Made by a program: the position numbers and the translations under genes. From JBFMGS01 sp040752635 (GTDB lineage: Bacteria; Bacillota; SHA-98; UBA4971): a stretch of 64,000 nucleotides of DNA. Each line of letters begins with the position of its first letter. Position 1 is the first letter of the stretch. Location of the stretch: NCBI GenBank assembly GCA_040752635.1, contig JBFMGS010000004.1, positions 1 to 64,000 on the forward strand, written 5' to 3'. This document shows, piece by piece, positions 17,593 to 26,515 of the stretch. The notes beneath the pieces were generated by a model. It saw only the letters and a list, made by a program, of their open reading frames with translations, had not been told where the DNA came from and did not search any database.

Positions 17593-17645
17593 GCCGCCGC
17601 GAGCTCTGCCATCTGTAGCGGAGCGCGAGGCGGCTCTTGCTTTCT
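17593..17645 (+). terminator. Probable terminator after the stress-protein gene
   Basis: GCCGCC-GCGAGCTC (17593-17606) pairs with GAGCGCGA-GGCGGC (17621-17634) with two mismatches and a 14-nt loop, followed by TCTTGCTTTCT. Confidence 0.5.
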
Positions 17646-17670
17646 ATAGGGCTCGGCCGTAAACTGGAAG

Positions 17671-17729
17671 TATAATCGCAATTTGGACAAGGAGACCAGT
17701 AGAAAAGGCCTGTAAGGGCCCGCTACTGG
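17671..17729 (+). promoter_or_regulatory. -10 box and leader hairpin of dapB
   Basis: A perfect TATAAT sits at 17671-17676 but no good -35 box is visible at 16-18 bp. Downstream, CCAGTAG (17696-17702) pairs with CTACTGG (17723-17729), enclosing a second stem GGCC / GGCC. The structure ends 24 bp before the dapB start and may control translation. It does not look like a lysine riboswitch, which is far larger. Confidence 0.4.
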
Positions 17730-17753
17730 CGGGTGAAGGGAAGGGAGACGTAG

Positions 17754-18548
17754 ATGATGATAAGAACAATCGTAACAGGAGCAGCCGGGCGGATGGGTAG
17801 ACAGGTCCTAGCTGCGCTTTCGAGGGAGCCTGACGTGGAACTGGTTGGCGGGGTGGACATCCGAGAACAGAAGGTCTTGGTTGATCCTGACCGTGGTGAT
17901 CGGGTGCTGGAGGTGACCACAGATCTAGCTGCGTTGATCTCCCAAGCGCGCCCGGATGTACTTGTTGATTTCACGCATCCCGGCGCTGTCATGGGGAATG
18001 TGAGGACAGCGCTTGGGAACCGGGTGAGGTGCGTGGTGGGAACCACCGGCCTCGGTGCGAAGGACCTCGAAGAGATCGACCGCGTTTGCCGCGAGGAGAG
18101 GATAGGGGCTGTAGTTGCACCCAACTTCGCGATCGGGGCGGTCTTGATGATGAAGTTTGCGGAGGTCGCGTCGCGCTACTTCAGTTCGGCCGAGATAATC
18201 GAGCTCCACCACGAGAAGAAGGCTGATGCGCCCTCCGGGACAGCTATCAAGACGGCCCTGGGTATGTCGCGGCACGAGCACGGAGCGGCCGCTGCTGAGG
18301 CTGCGGCTGGCAGTGAAGAGCCTCTGGCACGGGGCCAGAGCGTCGGCGGCATCAGGATACATAGCGTGAGGCTTCCTGGTCTCGTCGCCCACCAGGAGGT
18401 CTTGTTTGGCGGCCCTGGCCAGGTGCTCACGATACGCCACGATTCTCTTTCCAGGGAGTCGTTCATGCCCGGTGTCACCCTGGCAGTGAGGAGAGTCATG
18501 GACCTGGATAAAGCGGTCTTCGGCCTCGAACACCTGCTGGGTATTTGA
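17754..18548 (+). CDS. dapB: 4-hydroxy-tetrahydrodipicolinate reductase
   Basis: NAD(P)H-dependent reductase of the lysine/diaminopimelate pathway. 264 aa, full length. Rossmann motif VTGAAGRMGRQV (about residue 8), VGTTGLG (about 97), substrate region ELHHEKKADAPSGTA (about 152) with the catalytic histidine pair and lysine, and the C-terminal FGGPGQVLTIRHDS. Two start codons in tandem (17754 and 17757); the first is used here. It acts right after DapA, encoded 4.8 kb downstream, and supplies cell-wall DAP. Its product branches from the DpaAB dipicolinate step. Confidence 0.96.
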   Translation: MMIRTIVTGAAGRMGRQVLAALSREPDVELVGGVDIREQKVLVDPDRGDRVLEVTTDLAALISQARPDVLVDFTHPGAVMGNVRTALGNRVRCVVGTTGLGAKDLEEIDRVCREERIGAVVAPNFAIGAVLMMKFAEVASRYFSSAEIIELHHEKKADAPSGTAIKTALGMSRHEHGAAAAEAAAGSEEPLARGQSVGGIRIHSVRLPGLVAHQEVLFGGPGQVLTIRHDSLSRESFMPGVTLAVRRVMDLDKAVFGLEHLLGI

Positions 18549-18566
18549 AGGAAAAACGGAACAGGC

Positions 18567-18594
18567 ACCGGCCCTGTAGCAGGCTCATATATTA
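18567..18594 (+). promoter_or_regulatory. Sigma-K-like promoter of the dipicolinate operon
   Basis: CATATATTA (18586-18594) fits the sigma-K -10 consensus CATANNNTA, and an AC pair at 18567-18568 lies 17 bp upstream as expected for its short -35 element. spoVF is a mother-cell sigma-K operon in Bacillus. The start codon follows at 18629. Confidence 0.5.
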
Positions 18595-18628
18595 CACGTA
18601 GCAGTTGAAGGTCAGAGGAGGGACTGGG

Positions 18629-19525
18629 ATGAAAGGGGGCCTGCAGGGGCTGGTTATCGCGGTGCTCGGCGGGGACTGGCGCGAAATCGAGCTCATAAAG
18701 GAGTTCGTGGCCGAAGGAGCCTGTGTGAAAGCGGTCGGGTACCCGCCCCTTCCGGAACTCGAGGGCGTGTACAGGGAGGTTTCTGCGTTTGATGCCCTTC
18801 GCGGGGCGGGTGTCGTGGTGGTTGGCATGGGTGGTCTCGACGTCGGCGGCAAGGTGAAGACCCTCGACCCGGGTGTGACTTTGGCCATAACCGAGGAGGT
18901 GCTCGAGGTTATCCCTCCTAAAGCCCCGCTTTTTGTCGGAACCGCCAGGCCTCGGCTCAAGGAATTTGCCTCAAAGCACGGCGTTACCCTGGTTGAAGTC
19001 GCAGAGGACGACGAGGTGGCCATAAGGAACTCCATACCGACAGCCGAAGGCGCCGTCCAGATAGCCATGGAAGAGATGCCCATAACCATCCACGGGTGCC
19101 GTGCGGCCGTTGTCGGCTTTGGGCGTGTCGGCATTACACTTGCGCGTGTCCTGATAGCCCTTGGCGCGCGTACCACCGTGTGCGCCAGGAACCTTGCGCA
19201 ACTTGCGAGAGCTGAGGAGATGTCGGCATCCGTGATTCATCTCTCGTCCCTGCCAGAGGCTGCTTCCGACGCTGACGTGGTCTTCAACACTGTACCTGCA
19301 ATTGTGCTCACTGAAGAAGTGCTCCAAAAGATGCGGCCGGGCTCCCTTATCGTGGACCTTGCCTCCCAGCCTGGAGGCACGGACTTCCAGGCCGCCGCGC
19401 GCTACGGCATAAACACGGTTCATGCCCTCGGGCTCCCAGGAAAGGTTGCGCCGCGAACGGCAGGTAGGATCCTTGCCGACACGGTGCCTCAGATGATTCG
19501 CAGAGAACTCAGTCGTTCCCGCTGA
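18629..19525 (+). CDS. dpaA: Dipicolinate synthase subunit A
   Basis: Subunit of the enzyme that makes dipicolinic acid for the spore core in the mother cell (SpoVFA). 298 aa. N-terminal domain starting LVIAVLGGDWREIELIKEF, then a Rossmann NAD(P) domain with AVVGFGRVGITLARVL (about 165). ATG at 18629 is preferred over the upstream TTG since GGAGGG lies just before it. First gene of spoVFA-spoVFB-asd-dapG-dapA, the same order as in Bacillus, preceded by a sigma-K-like promoter. Confidence 0.95.
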   Translation: MKGGLQGLVIAVLGGDWREIELIKEFVAEGACVKAVGYPPLPELEGVYREVSAFDALRGAGVVVVGMGGLDVGGKVKTLDPGVTLAITEEVLEVIPPKAPLFVGTARPRLKEFASKHGVTLVEVAEDDEVAIRNSIPTAEGAVQIAMEEMPITIHGCRAAVVGFGRVGITLARVLIALGARTTVCARNLAQLARAEEMSASVIHLSSLPEAASDADVVFNTVPAIVLTEEVLQKMRPGSLIVDLASQPGGTDFQAAARYGINTVHALGLPGKVAPRTAGRILADTVPQMIRRELSRSR

Positions 19526-19561
19526 CCGGCCAATGCGCAAAACACGGTGGAGGTGTGAGCC

Positions 19562-20152
19562 ATGCGGCTTGCTGGCAAGAAAGTCGGGGTTGCGTTGACC
19601 GGATCTTTTTGCACCATTCCAGAGGTCTTGCCGGAAATCGAGAAGGTAGTCGCTGAGGGGGCATCTGTGTACCCCATCCTGTCTGAGAAGGTTGCCACTC
19701 AGAACACAAGGTTCGGAAGGGCCGCTGACATCGCTCGCAGGCTCGAGCAAATGACCGGCAGGGAACCCATCTGCACCGTCCAGGAGGTAGAACCCCTCGG
19801 CCCGGGGAAGGTTCTAGATGCTCTTGTCATCGCGCCGTGCACCGGGAATACCCTTGCCAAGCTCGCATGCGGCGTCACCGACGGCCCCGTGCTGATGGCC
19901 GCGAAATCTACCCTGCGCAATCAAAGGCCTGTGATCCTCGGAATCTCCACGAACGATGCCCTCGGGGCGAATGCAAAGAATCTAGGGATCCTGTTAAATA
20001 CCAAGCATATCTACATGATCCCGTTCGGCCAGGATGCACCCGAGACCAAACCGGCTTCCCTCGTGAGCGACATGCGGCTCATGGTGGACACGATCGTCGA
20101 GGCTTTTGAAGCCAGGCAGATTCAGCCGCTGCTTGTTGACAGAAGGCGGTAG
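19562..20152 (+). CDS. dpaB: Dipicolinate synthase subunit B
   Basis: Flavoprotein-fold partner of DpaA (SpoVFB). 196 aa. Family features: GVALTGSFCTIPEVLPEIE at the N-terminus, APCTGNTLAKLACGVTDGPV (about 97) and a phosphate-binding-like loop near NDALGANAKN. ATG start with GGTGGAGGTG upstream. Separated from dpaA by 36 bp and from asd by 55 bp. Together the two subunits convert a DapA-derived intermediate to dipicolinate. Confidence 0.95.
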   Translation: MRLAGKKVGVALTGSFCTIPEVLPEIEKVVAEGASVYPILSEKVATQNTRFGRAADIARRLEQMTGREPICTVQEVEPLGPGKVLDALVIAPCTGNTLAKLACGVTDGPVLMAAKSTLRNQRPVILGISTNDALGANAKNLGILLNTKHIYMIPFGQDAPETKPASLVSDMRLMVDTIVEAFEARQIQPLLVDRRR

Positions 20153-20207
20153 GCGGGATATGCTAACTTAAGATAACTTTCGCGTACAGCGTAGAGAGGG
20201 GAGACCA

Positions 20208-21239
20208 GTGCGTAGCCTGAAAGTAGCAGTAGTCGGTGCCACCGGGGCAGTCGGCCAGGAGTTCTTGCAGGTCCTGATGGACAGGAGATTCCCCGTCGGG
20301 GATCTGTCGCTTTTCGCTTCCGCGAGGTCGGAAGGAAGAACCATGCGTTTCGCCGGCGAAACCATTCCTGTAACCACACTCACGGAGAAGAGCCTCTCCG
20401 GGCATGATATCGCTTTCTTCTCGGCGGGCGCAGCGGTCTCGAGAGAGTATGGGCCTCTTGCAGCACGCCAGGGGGTCCTTGTTATAGACAACAGCAGCGC
20501 GTTCCGCATGGACCCATCCGTGCCACTCGTGGTGCCTGAGGTTAACCCCGACGACGTCGCCAGGCACTCGGGCATCATAGCCAATCCTAACTGCTCAACC
20601 ATAATCATGGTAGTGGTTCTGAAGCCCATCCACGACGCGGCAACCATAAAGAGGGTCGTAGTGTCCACCTACCAGGCGGTGTCGGGCGCCGGGGCGAAGG
20701 CCATGAGCGCGTTACTCGAGGAATCCCGCGAATACCTTGCGGGAAAACCCACTTGCGCTCATGCTCTTCCTTTTGCCTCCGCCCCCAAGCACTACCAGAT
20801 CGCATTCAATCTCATTCCGCAGGTGGATGTGTTCGAAGACATGGGCTACACCAAGGAAGAGTGGAAAATGGTACGCGAGACGCGAAAAATAATGGGGTCA
20901 GGTTTCGCCGTGACCGCTACCACGGTGCGTGTTCCCGTGGAGCGGTGCCACTCTGAGTCTCTCAACGTCGAGACCGTAAAGAAGCTTACCCGGGACGAAG
21001 CTCGGAAAATCCTGGCATCCGCCCCCGGTGTTAAGGTCGTGGATGACCCTGACGAGATGATCTACCCGATGCCGCTCTTTGCGTCGGGCCTCGATGAAGT
21101 CCAAGTCGGCCGGATACGAGAAGACAACTCCCTGGCCTCCGGCCTCAACCTGTGGGTTGTAGGGGACCAACTCCGCAAGGGAGCAGCCTTGAACGCTGTG
21201 CAGATAGCTGAGGAAGCCGCAAGACAAGGTCTACTCTAA
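20208..21239 (+). CDS. asd: Aspartate-semialdehyde dehydrogenase
   Basis: Reduces aspartyl phosphate to aspartate semialdehyde, the substrate of DapA. 343 aa from a GTG start. NADP-binding GATGAVGQEFLQVL (about 11), catalytic cysteine in NPNCSTI (about 129), and the substrate loop SAPKHYQIAFN with PQ. The C-terminal VGDQLRKGAALNAVQIAE is conserved. Third gene in the spoVF operon, ensuring precursor supply for dipicolinate and DAP during sporulation. Confidence 0.96.
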   Translation: MRSLKVAVVGATGAVGQEFLQVLMDRRFPVGDLSLFASARSEGRTMRFAGETIPVTTLTEKSLSGHDIAFFSAGAAVSREYGPLAARQGVLVIDNSSAFRMDPSVPLVVPEVNPDDVARHSGIIANPNCSTIIMVVVLKPIHDAATIKRVVVSTYQAVSGAGAKAMSALLEESREYLAGKPTCAHALPFASAPKHYQIAFNLIPQVDVFEDMGYTKEEWKMVRETRKIMGSGFAVTATTVRVPVERCHSESLNVETVKKLTRDEARKILASAPGVKVVDDPDEMIYPMPLFASGLDEVQVGRIREDNSLASGLNLWVVGDQLRKGAALNAVQIAEEAARQGLL

Positions 21240-21310
21240 AACGCGTCCTGGAAGCCGTCTAGAGTCTCAGGCGCGCCGGCGAAAGTCGGGTCTAGAGTGA
21301 GGTGAAAGCC

Positions 21311-22543
21311 GTGAGGATCCTTGTGCAGAAGTTCGGCGGCACCTCTGTGGCGACCCCTGCACAGAGGGCGAAAGTAGCGAGCAAGGTGCTCGAGGCGAAA
21401 TCCCGCGGATACTCGCCCGTGGTGGTCGTATCAGCAATGGGCAGGATGGGGGAGCCGTACGCTACCGATACCCTGATCGAACTCATCAGAAACATACATC
21501 GCGAGGTGGACTGGAGAGAGCAGGATCTGCTTTTGTCATGCGGGGAAATCATTTCGACAATTGTGATGGCCCAAACGCTTCGCGCCGCAGGGTGCCAGGT
21601 TGTGGGGCTGACGGGCGCGCAGGCGGGCATCATAACCGATGACAATTTCGGCAACACAAGTATTCTCGAGGTCCGGCCCGAACGGATCCTGAAGCACCTC
21701 AGAGAGGGCAAGGTTGTGGTGGTGGCGGGCTTCCAGGGGGTCACCCGTTCCGGAGATATCACTACTCTCGGCCGGGGAGGAAGCGACACGACTGCTGCCG
21801 CTCTGGGCGTTGCCCTCGGGGCCGAGATGGTCGAAATATATACCGATGTGGAGGGGGTAATGACTGCAGATCCCAGGGTGGTCCCTGATGCAAGGTCGCT
21901 TCGGGTCATTACGTACAGGGAAATTGCTGAAATGGCCCACCTCGGAGCGAAGGTGGTGCATCCGAGGGCGGTGGAGATAGCTATGGAAGGTGGCGTCCCG
22001 ATAAAAATCAGGAACACGTTCTCAGACGCGCCAGGCACTCTCGTTACAGATGTGGGGAGGTCCAGCGATGGCACGACCATACGGTCGGATAAGGTTGCCA
22101 CCGGCGTTGCGCACCTTGTGAATATCGCCCAGATACGGATAGACGCATCGAGCGACGTAAACGAATCAGGGGTCGTGCTTCGCATATTCCGAGCGCTTGC
22201 GGATCGGGGAATAAGCGTTGATCTCATAAACGTGTTTCCCGAACTCGTCTGCTTTACGGTAAATGAAGACGTGCTGGATAAAGCGGTCGAGACCTTGACC
22301 GGTCTGGGGCTGGAAGGGGTAACTATAAGAGCGATGGGCGGATGCGCCAAAGTCTCTGTGGTCGGAGCGGGTATGAGGGGCGTTCCTGGGGTTATGGCGC
22401 GGGTCGTCGAAGCGCTGGCCGATGCGAACGTGCGGATATACCAGACCTCCGACTCTCATGCGAGTATATCGTGCCTTGTCAAGAAGGAAGACATGCAGAA
22501 GGCCATGAGGGAGTTGCACGCGAAGTTCGGCCTTGGAGCCTGA
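21311..22543 (+). CDS. dapG: Aspartate kinase (DapG-type)
   Basis: Phosphorylates aspartate, first step toward lysine, DAP and dipicolinate. About 410 aa. Starts with the kinase signature VQKFGGTSVA, has GRGGSDTTAAALG (about 160) and two C-terminal ACT domains (about 265-405) that bind the feedback inhibitor. GTG at 21311 is favoured because GAGGTGA lies 5 bp before it; GTG at 21302 is in frame. In Bacillus the operon-linked isoenzyme is the DAP-inhibited one; inhibitor specificity cannot be read from the sequence. Confidence 0.94.
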   Translation: MRILVQKFGGTSVATPAQRAKVASKVLEAKSRGYSPVVVVSAMGRMGEPYATDTLIELIRNIHREVDWREQDLLLSCGEIISTIVMAQTLRAAGCQVVGLTGAQAGIITDDNFGNTSILEVRPERILKHLREGKVVVVAGFQGVTRSGDITTLGRGGSDTTAAALGVALGAEMVEIYTDVEGVMTADPRVVPDARSLRVITYREIAEMAHLGAKVVHPRAVEIAMEGGVPIKIRNTFSDAPGTLVTDVGRSSDGTTIRSDKVATGVAHLVNIAQIRIDASSDVNESGVVLRIFRALADRGISVDLINVFPELVCFTVNEDVLDKAVETLTGLGLEGVTIRAMGGCAKVSVVGAGMRGVPGVMARVVEALADANVRIYQTSDSHASISCLVKKEDMQKAMRELHAKFGLGA

Positions 22544-22571
22544 AGAAAACATCTGAGGGAGGTCATCACAT

Positions 22572-23456
22572 ATGAGAGATCTCGGAAGCGTGCTTACTGC
22601 AATGGTGACGCCGTTTACGCCGGAACTCGAGGTTGATTACGACAAGGCCGCGGAGCTTGCAAGGAGGTTGGTGGATTCCGGCTCGGATGGCGTGGTGGTA
22701 GCCGGGACTACCGGTGAGTCCCCGACACTCACCAAAGAGGAGAAGATCGACCTCTTCCGAGTGGTCATGGATGCTATAGGCAAGGATGCCGTGGTCATCG
22801 CAGGAACCGGGACCAACGCCACGCAAGCCAGCATCGAGCTTACGCGTGCGGCCGAGAAGGTCGGGGTGCACGGGGTTATGGCTGTGGTTCCCTACTACAA
22901 CAAGCCGCCCCAGGACGGGCTCATCGCTCATTTCCGCGCTGTTGCGGGTGCTACGGGGTTGCCCGTCATCCTCTACAACATCCCGGGCAGGACCGGGGTG
23001 AACATGACGCCGGAGACCCTGGAGAAGCTATCGTCTGTAGCAAACATCGTAGCGGTGAAGGAGTCAAGCGGCAGCCTTGACCAGGTCACCGACATCCGAA
23101 GGCGAACGCCGCCGTCCTTCAAGATCTACAGCGGCGATGACAGCCTGACCCTCCCCATCCTGTCAGTGGGGGGTGCGGGCATCATAAGTGTGGCGTCGCA
23201 CGTCGCGGGCAGGCGCCTGAGGGAAATGGTTGACGCTTACTTCGCGGGAGAAGTGGGCAAGGCTGCGGCGATCAACGCCGAGTTATTCCCGCTCTTCAAG
23301 GCCTTATTCGTGACAACCAACCCCATCCCGGTCAAGCTTGCACTGAGGCTCACGGGGTTTGACGCAGGCGGGTTGCGGCCGCCCCTGGTGGAGGCAAGCG
23401 AGAAAGAGGCGCAGGTCGTGCGGCAGGCCCTTGCGAACCTGGGTCTTCTTGCTTGA
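22572..23456 (+). CDS. dapA: 4-hydroxy-tetrahydrodipicolinate synthase
   Basis: Condenses pyruvate with aspartate semialdehyde. 294 aa TIM barrel. GTTGESPTLT (about 44), the catalytic tyrosine in VVPYYNKPP (about 106), ILYNIPGRTG (about 134) and the Schiff-base lysine in VAVKESSGS (about 161) are all present. ATG with GGGAGGTC upstream. Last gene of the operon; its product feeds both DapB and the dipicolinate synthase. Confidence 0.97.
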   Translation: MRDLGSVLTAMVTPFTPELEVDYDKAAELARRLVDSGSDGVVVAGTTGESPTLTKEEKIDLFRVVMDAIGKDAVVIAGTGTNATQASIELTRAAEKVGVHGVMAVVPYYNKPPQDGLIAHFRAVAGATGLPVILYNIPGRTGVNMTPETLEKLSSVANIVAVKESSGSLDQVTDIRRRTPPSFKIYSGDDSLTLPILSVGGAGIISVASHVAGRRLREMVDAYFAGEVGKAAAINAELFPLFKALFVTTNPIPVKLALRLTGFDAGGLRPPLVEASEKEAQVVRQALANLGLLA

Positions 23457-23551
23457 GACTTTCGGGATACCTGAGAGTACTGTCCAAGACAGTCACCAGC
23501 AGCCCCGAAGTGCTGAGTGTTCTTGGGTACCGACTGGGCGCTCAGGTGGCC

Positions 23552-23580
23552 TTGAGATGACTAGCTGCTTATGTTACAAT
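23552..23580 (+). promoter_or_regulatory. Sigma-A promoter of the RNase J gene
   Basis: TTGAGA (23552-23557), 17-bp spacer, TACAAT (23575-23580). It falls in the 205-bp gap between dapA and the RNase J gene. Confidence 0.65.
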
Positions 23581-23609
23581 TGCGTGCGGAAAACTACTGT
23601 AGCAAAGAT

Positions 23610-23629
23610 CCCCCTGCACACGCAGGGGG
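23610..23629 (+). promoter_or_regulatory. 8-bp hairpin in the RNase J 5' leader
   Basis: CCCCCTGC (23610-23617) and GCAGGGGG (23622-23629) with loop ACAC, about 25 nt after the predicted transcription start and 32 bp before the start codon. There is no T-run, so it is more likely a stability or processing element than a terminator. Confidence 0.5.
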
Positions 23630-23661
23630 TTCGGACGCCTGAAGATGGTGATATCTAGTAC

Positions 23662-25326
23662 GTGACCAAGAACGACAAGCTTAGAATCGTGCCCCTGGGC
23701 GGAGTTGGCGAGATCGGCAAGAACATGACGGTGATCGAGTACAACCGGGAGATACTCGTGGTTGATGCGGGGGTTGCCTTTCCAGACGAGGAGATGCTCG
23801 GCATTGACCTAGTCATTCCGGATATCACGTATCTTGTGGAAAACCAGGACCGGATACGGGCGCTCGTATTGACCCACGGGCACGAAGACCACATAGGTGC
23901 TTTACCGTACGTCCTTAAGCAGATTAACCCGCCGATATACGGAACGAAGCTGACCCTGGGGCTGCTGCAAGCCAGGCTTTCGGAACACGACGTGTCTCCG
24001 GCTGCGCCGCCGCAGTGTATCAAAGCCGGGGATACGGTCACGATCGGCCCGTTCACCCTGGAGTTCGTGCGCGTCAGCCACAGTATAGCCGACGTGGTGG
24101 CGCTTGCGATCACGACCCCGGCGGGCCTCCTGGTTCACACAGCCGACTTCAAGTTCGATCAGACGCCTATCGGGCAAGAGGCGCCCGACTTCCGCAAGTT
24201 TGCGGAACTGGGCTCCCGCGGCGTGCTGGTGCTCCTTTCTGATTCCACGAACGCCGAACGCCCGGGCTACACCATGTCGGAACGCGACGTCGGCCACGCC
24301 TTTGAGGATGCGTTCAGCAGGGCGGAGGGCAGGATCCTCGTGGCGACGTTCGCGTCGAACATCCACCGGGTCCAGCAGATAGTCGATGCCTCATGGAAAT
24401 TCGGACGAAAAGTCGCGGTCGTCGGGCGCAGCCTCGAGAACACAGTTCAGATCTCCGCCGACCTTGGATACCTTACCATACCCCCTGGCATGCTCATTCC
24501 CCTGGATGAGGTGGACAGGATCCCCGCCCACAGGCTAACTATCATCACCACGGGCACTCAAGGCGAGCCGATGTCAGCCCTCACGCGCATGGCGATGGCG
24601 ACGCACAGGAGGATTGGGATCCGGCCCGGTGATACTGTCATCATATCCGCATCCCCCATACCCGGAAACGAGAGGCTCATCGGGAGGACTATAAACCACC
24701 TCTTCAGGCAGGGCGCAGATGTCATTTACGAGAAGTTCTCAGGTGTGCACGTCTCGGGCCATGCGAGCCAGGAAGAGCTGAAGCTCATGATCAACCTGAC
24801 GCGCCCGCGGTATTTCGTGCCCATCCACGGTGAGTACCGCCACCTCGTGAAGCACGCGCGAGTCGCCGAGCAGGTGGGCATACCCCCCGAGAATGTTTTC
24901 GTTCTGGATATCGGGGACGTGCTGGAGTTCAACGGAGACGGAGCTCGCCTTGGCTCCAAAGTTGATGCCGGGCAGGTGCTTGTGGACGGACTCGGCGTAG
25001 GAGACGTGGGCAACGTGGTTCTGCGCGACCGCAAGGTCCTCGCCCAGGATGGCATCCTCATAGTGGTCGTAACCGTGGACAAGCAGACAGCCGAGGTGAT
25101 CGCCGGGCCCGACATAGTCTCCCGGGGCTTTGTGTATGTTAAAGAGTCCGAAGGCCTTCTGAAAGAGGCCGAGAACGAGGTTCGGGATGAGATCGCCCGG
25201 TGCGCAGCCGAGGGGATAACCGAGTGGGGAACCATAAAGAACAGGGTCCGTGAATCCCTCGCCGAGTTCGTCTACCAGAAGATGAGGCGAAGGCCTATGG
25301 TGCTCCCCATCGCTATGGAGGTCTGA
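23662..25326 (+). CDS. rnj: Ribonuclease J
   Basis: Metallo-beta-lactamase/beta-CASP ribonuclease with 5'-3' exo- and endonuclease activity in mRNA decay. 554 aa, full length. Zinc motif LTHGHEDHIGALPY (about residue 72), VRVSHSIAD (about 140), HTADFKFDQ (about 160), beta-CASP signatures TGTQGEPMSALTRM (about 295) and the C-terminal VHVSGHASQEE and PIHGEYRHL. GTG start with a weak ribosome-binding site. Own promoter. It corresponds to rnjB, next to dapA in Bacillus. Confidence 0.96.
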   Translation: MTKNDKLRIVPLGGVGEIGKNMTVIEYNREILVVDAGVAFPDEEMLGIDLVIPDITYLVENQDRIRALVLTHGHEDHIGALPYVLKQINPPIYGTKLTLGLLQARLSEHDVSPAAPPQCIKAGDTVTIGPFTLEFVRVSHSIADVVALAITTPAGLLVHTADFKFDQTPIGQEAPDFRKFAELGSRGVLVLLSDSTNAERPGYTMSERDVGHAFEDAFSRAEGRILVATFASNIHRVQQIVDASWKFGRKVAVVGRSLENTVQISADLGYLTIPPGMLIPLDEVDRIPAHRLTIITTGTQGEPMSALTRMAMATHRRIGIRPGDTVIISASPIPGNERLIGRTINHLFRQGADVIYEKFSGVHVSGHASQEELKLMINLTRPRYFVPIHGEYRHLVKHARVAEQVGIPPENVFVLDIGDVLEFNGDGARLGSKVDAGQVLVDGLGVGDVGNVVLRDRKVLAQDGILIVVVTVDKQTAEVIAGPDIVSRGFVYVKESEGLLKEAENEVRDEIARCAAEGITEWGTIKNRVRESLAEFVYQKMRRRPMVLPIAMEV

Positions 25327-25552
25327 GCTGATTATCCAGGCTTCACCCCGCTTCTCAGGGTTCTAATTCCATCATGGGTTGTCGGCACGCGGCCGAGTTG
25401 TGAGACCGGCCAGGTTACGGGCCTGCCCTGCAAGTGCCGGCGATTCTTCCCACTGCATTAAATACGTCCCCGGGCCACCTTGAGGAGAAGGATTTCGTGC
25501 ACCCCACATGGAATGTGGACTCGATTAGTCAATCGGGCAGGGGGTGTGGTGC

Positions 25553-26299
25553 ATGAAGCCTCTTCGGATCCAGCCGGTCTTGCTCGGTCTGGGCGTCATT
25601 GCGCTCGGCATTGTCTGGCTGCTGCGTAACCTCGGAATCGTCGAAGTAGACATCGGCGACTTGTTCGCAACGTACTGGCCCGTTCTCCTCATCGTCTGGG
25701 GCATTGACGCGCTAGTCTCGGCAATCATCTCCCGTGCAGGGGAGGAAAGCAGGCGAGGAGTGTTCTCGGGCGCGGGCCTTGTCGGCCTGTTTCTGCTTGT
25801 GTTAGGCCTCGTAATCCTTGGCAGGAATATGGGTTTGTACTGGGTGGATCTTTCGATCTTGTTCAGGATTCTCTGGCCCGCGGTCATCATTCTCATCGGC
25901 TGGAGCCTCATCCGTGGGGCGTCGGGCTGCGGGGGGACCCGTTGGGCCGTGATGAGCGGCATCGACCTCAAGAACAGGGGATGGCGTCTCGAAGACGGCA
26001 ATTACATCGCCATCATGGGCGGGGCCAACCTCGACCTGACCTGTGCGGACATCCCCGATAAGGAGACAGTTCTCAACCTCACCGCTGTGATGGGCGGCAT
26101 TAACGTCAAGGTTCCGGCGGACCTCGAGGTCGAGTGCGAGGGAACAGCCATCCTGGGCGGCGTCAAGTTTTTTGACGAAGAAGGCGGCGGGGTCGTCGCG
26201 GCGAGAAGGACCATACAAGAGGGAGTAGAAGGTTCGCAAAAGAAAGTAACAATCCGCGCATGGACGCTCATGGGTGGCATCGAGGTCAAGAGGGGCTAG
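25553..26299 (+). CDS. LiaF-like membrane protein (cell wall-active antibiotic response domain)
   Basis: 248 aa. Two hydrophobic blocks (about residues 8-65 and 80-120) give about four membrane segments, followed by a soluble C-terminal domain with four similar beta turns: AIMGGANLDL, AVMGGINVKV, AILGGVKFF and TLMGGIEVK. This is the LiaF-type C-terminal domain, linked in Bacillus to the LiaRS envelope-stress response. No liaRS genes are nearby. ATG at 25553 with GGGGGTGTGG upstream. Confidence 0.8.
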   Translation: MKPLRIQPVLLGLGVIALGIVWLLRNLGIVEVDIGDLFATYWPVLLIVWGIDALVSAIISRAGEESRRGVFSGAGLVGLFLLVLGLVILGRNMGLYWVDLSILFRILWPAVIILIGWSLIRGASGCGGTRWAVMSGIDLKNRGWRLEDGNYIAIMGGANLDLTCADIPDKETVLNLTAVMGGINVKVPADLEVECEGTAILGGVKFFDEEGGGVVAARRTIQEGVEGSQKKVTIRAWTLMGGIEVKRG

Positions 26300-26315
26300 A
26301 TCTGATGTAAGCCCA

Positions 26316-26515
26316 ATGGTGAGAACAGTTGAGTGCAGGTCCATCCTGACAATATGCGGGATACCCGGAGTTGACCTCTCGCTCAACATTGATATCAAGG
26401 AAAACGCTGCGCAGTCATTGAAGGCTGTCCTAAGGAAGGCGGACGGCAAGACAGGCCTCCTTTCTGGCGTGACCGATTCGTACAAGTCGCTGGAGCAGAG
26501 GAAGGGGACAGCAAG
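26316..26515 (+). pseudogene. Remnant of an SPL-type radical-SAM gene
   Basis: The frame reads VECRSILTICGIPGVD, resembling the start of SPL-family radical-SAM proteins, then jumps to NIDIKENAAQSLKAVLRKAD and GLLSGVTDSYKSLEQRKGTAR, resembling their later LLxTVTDPYQPxE region. The CxxxCxxC cluster between the two is missing, so an internal deletion is inferred. The frame continues into the start of the next gene. Resemblance is from memory of the family; a profile search is needed. Confidence 0.45.
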
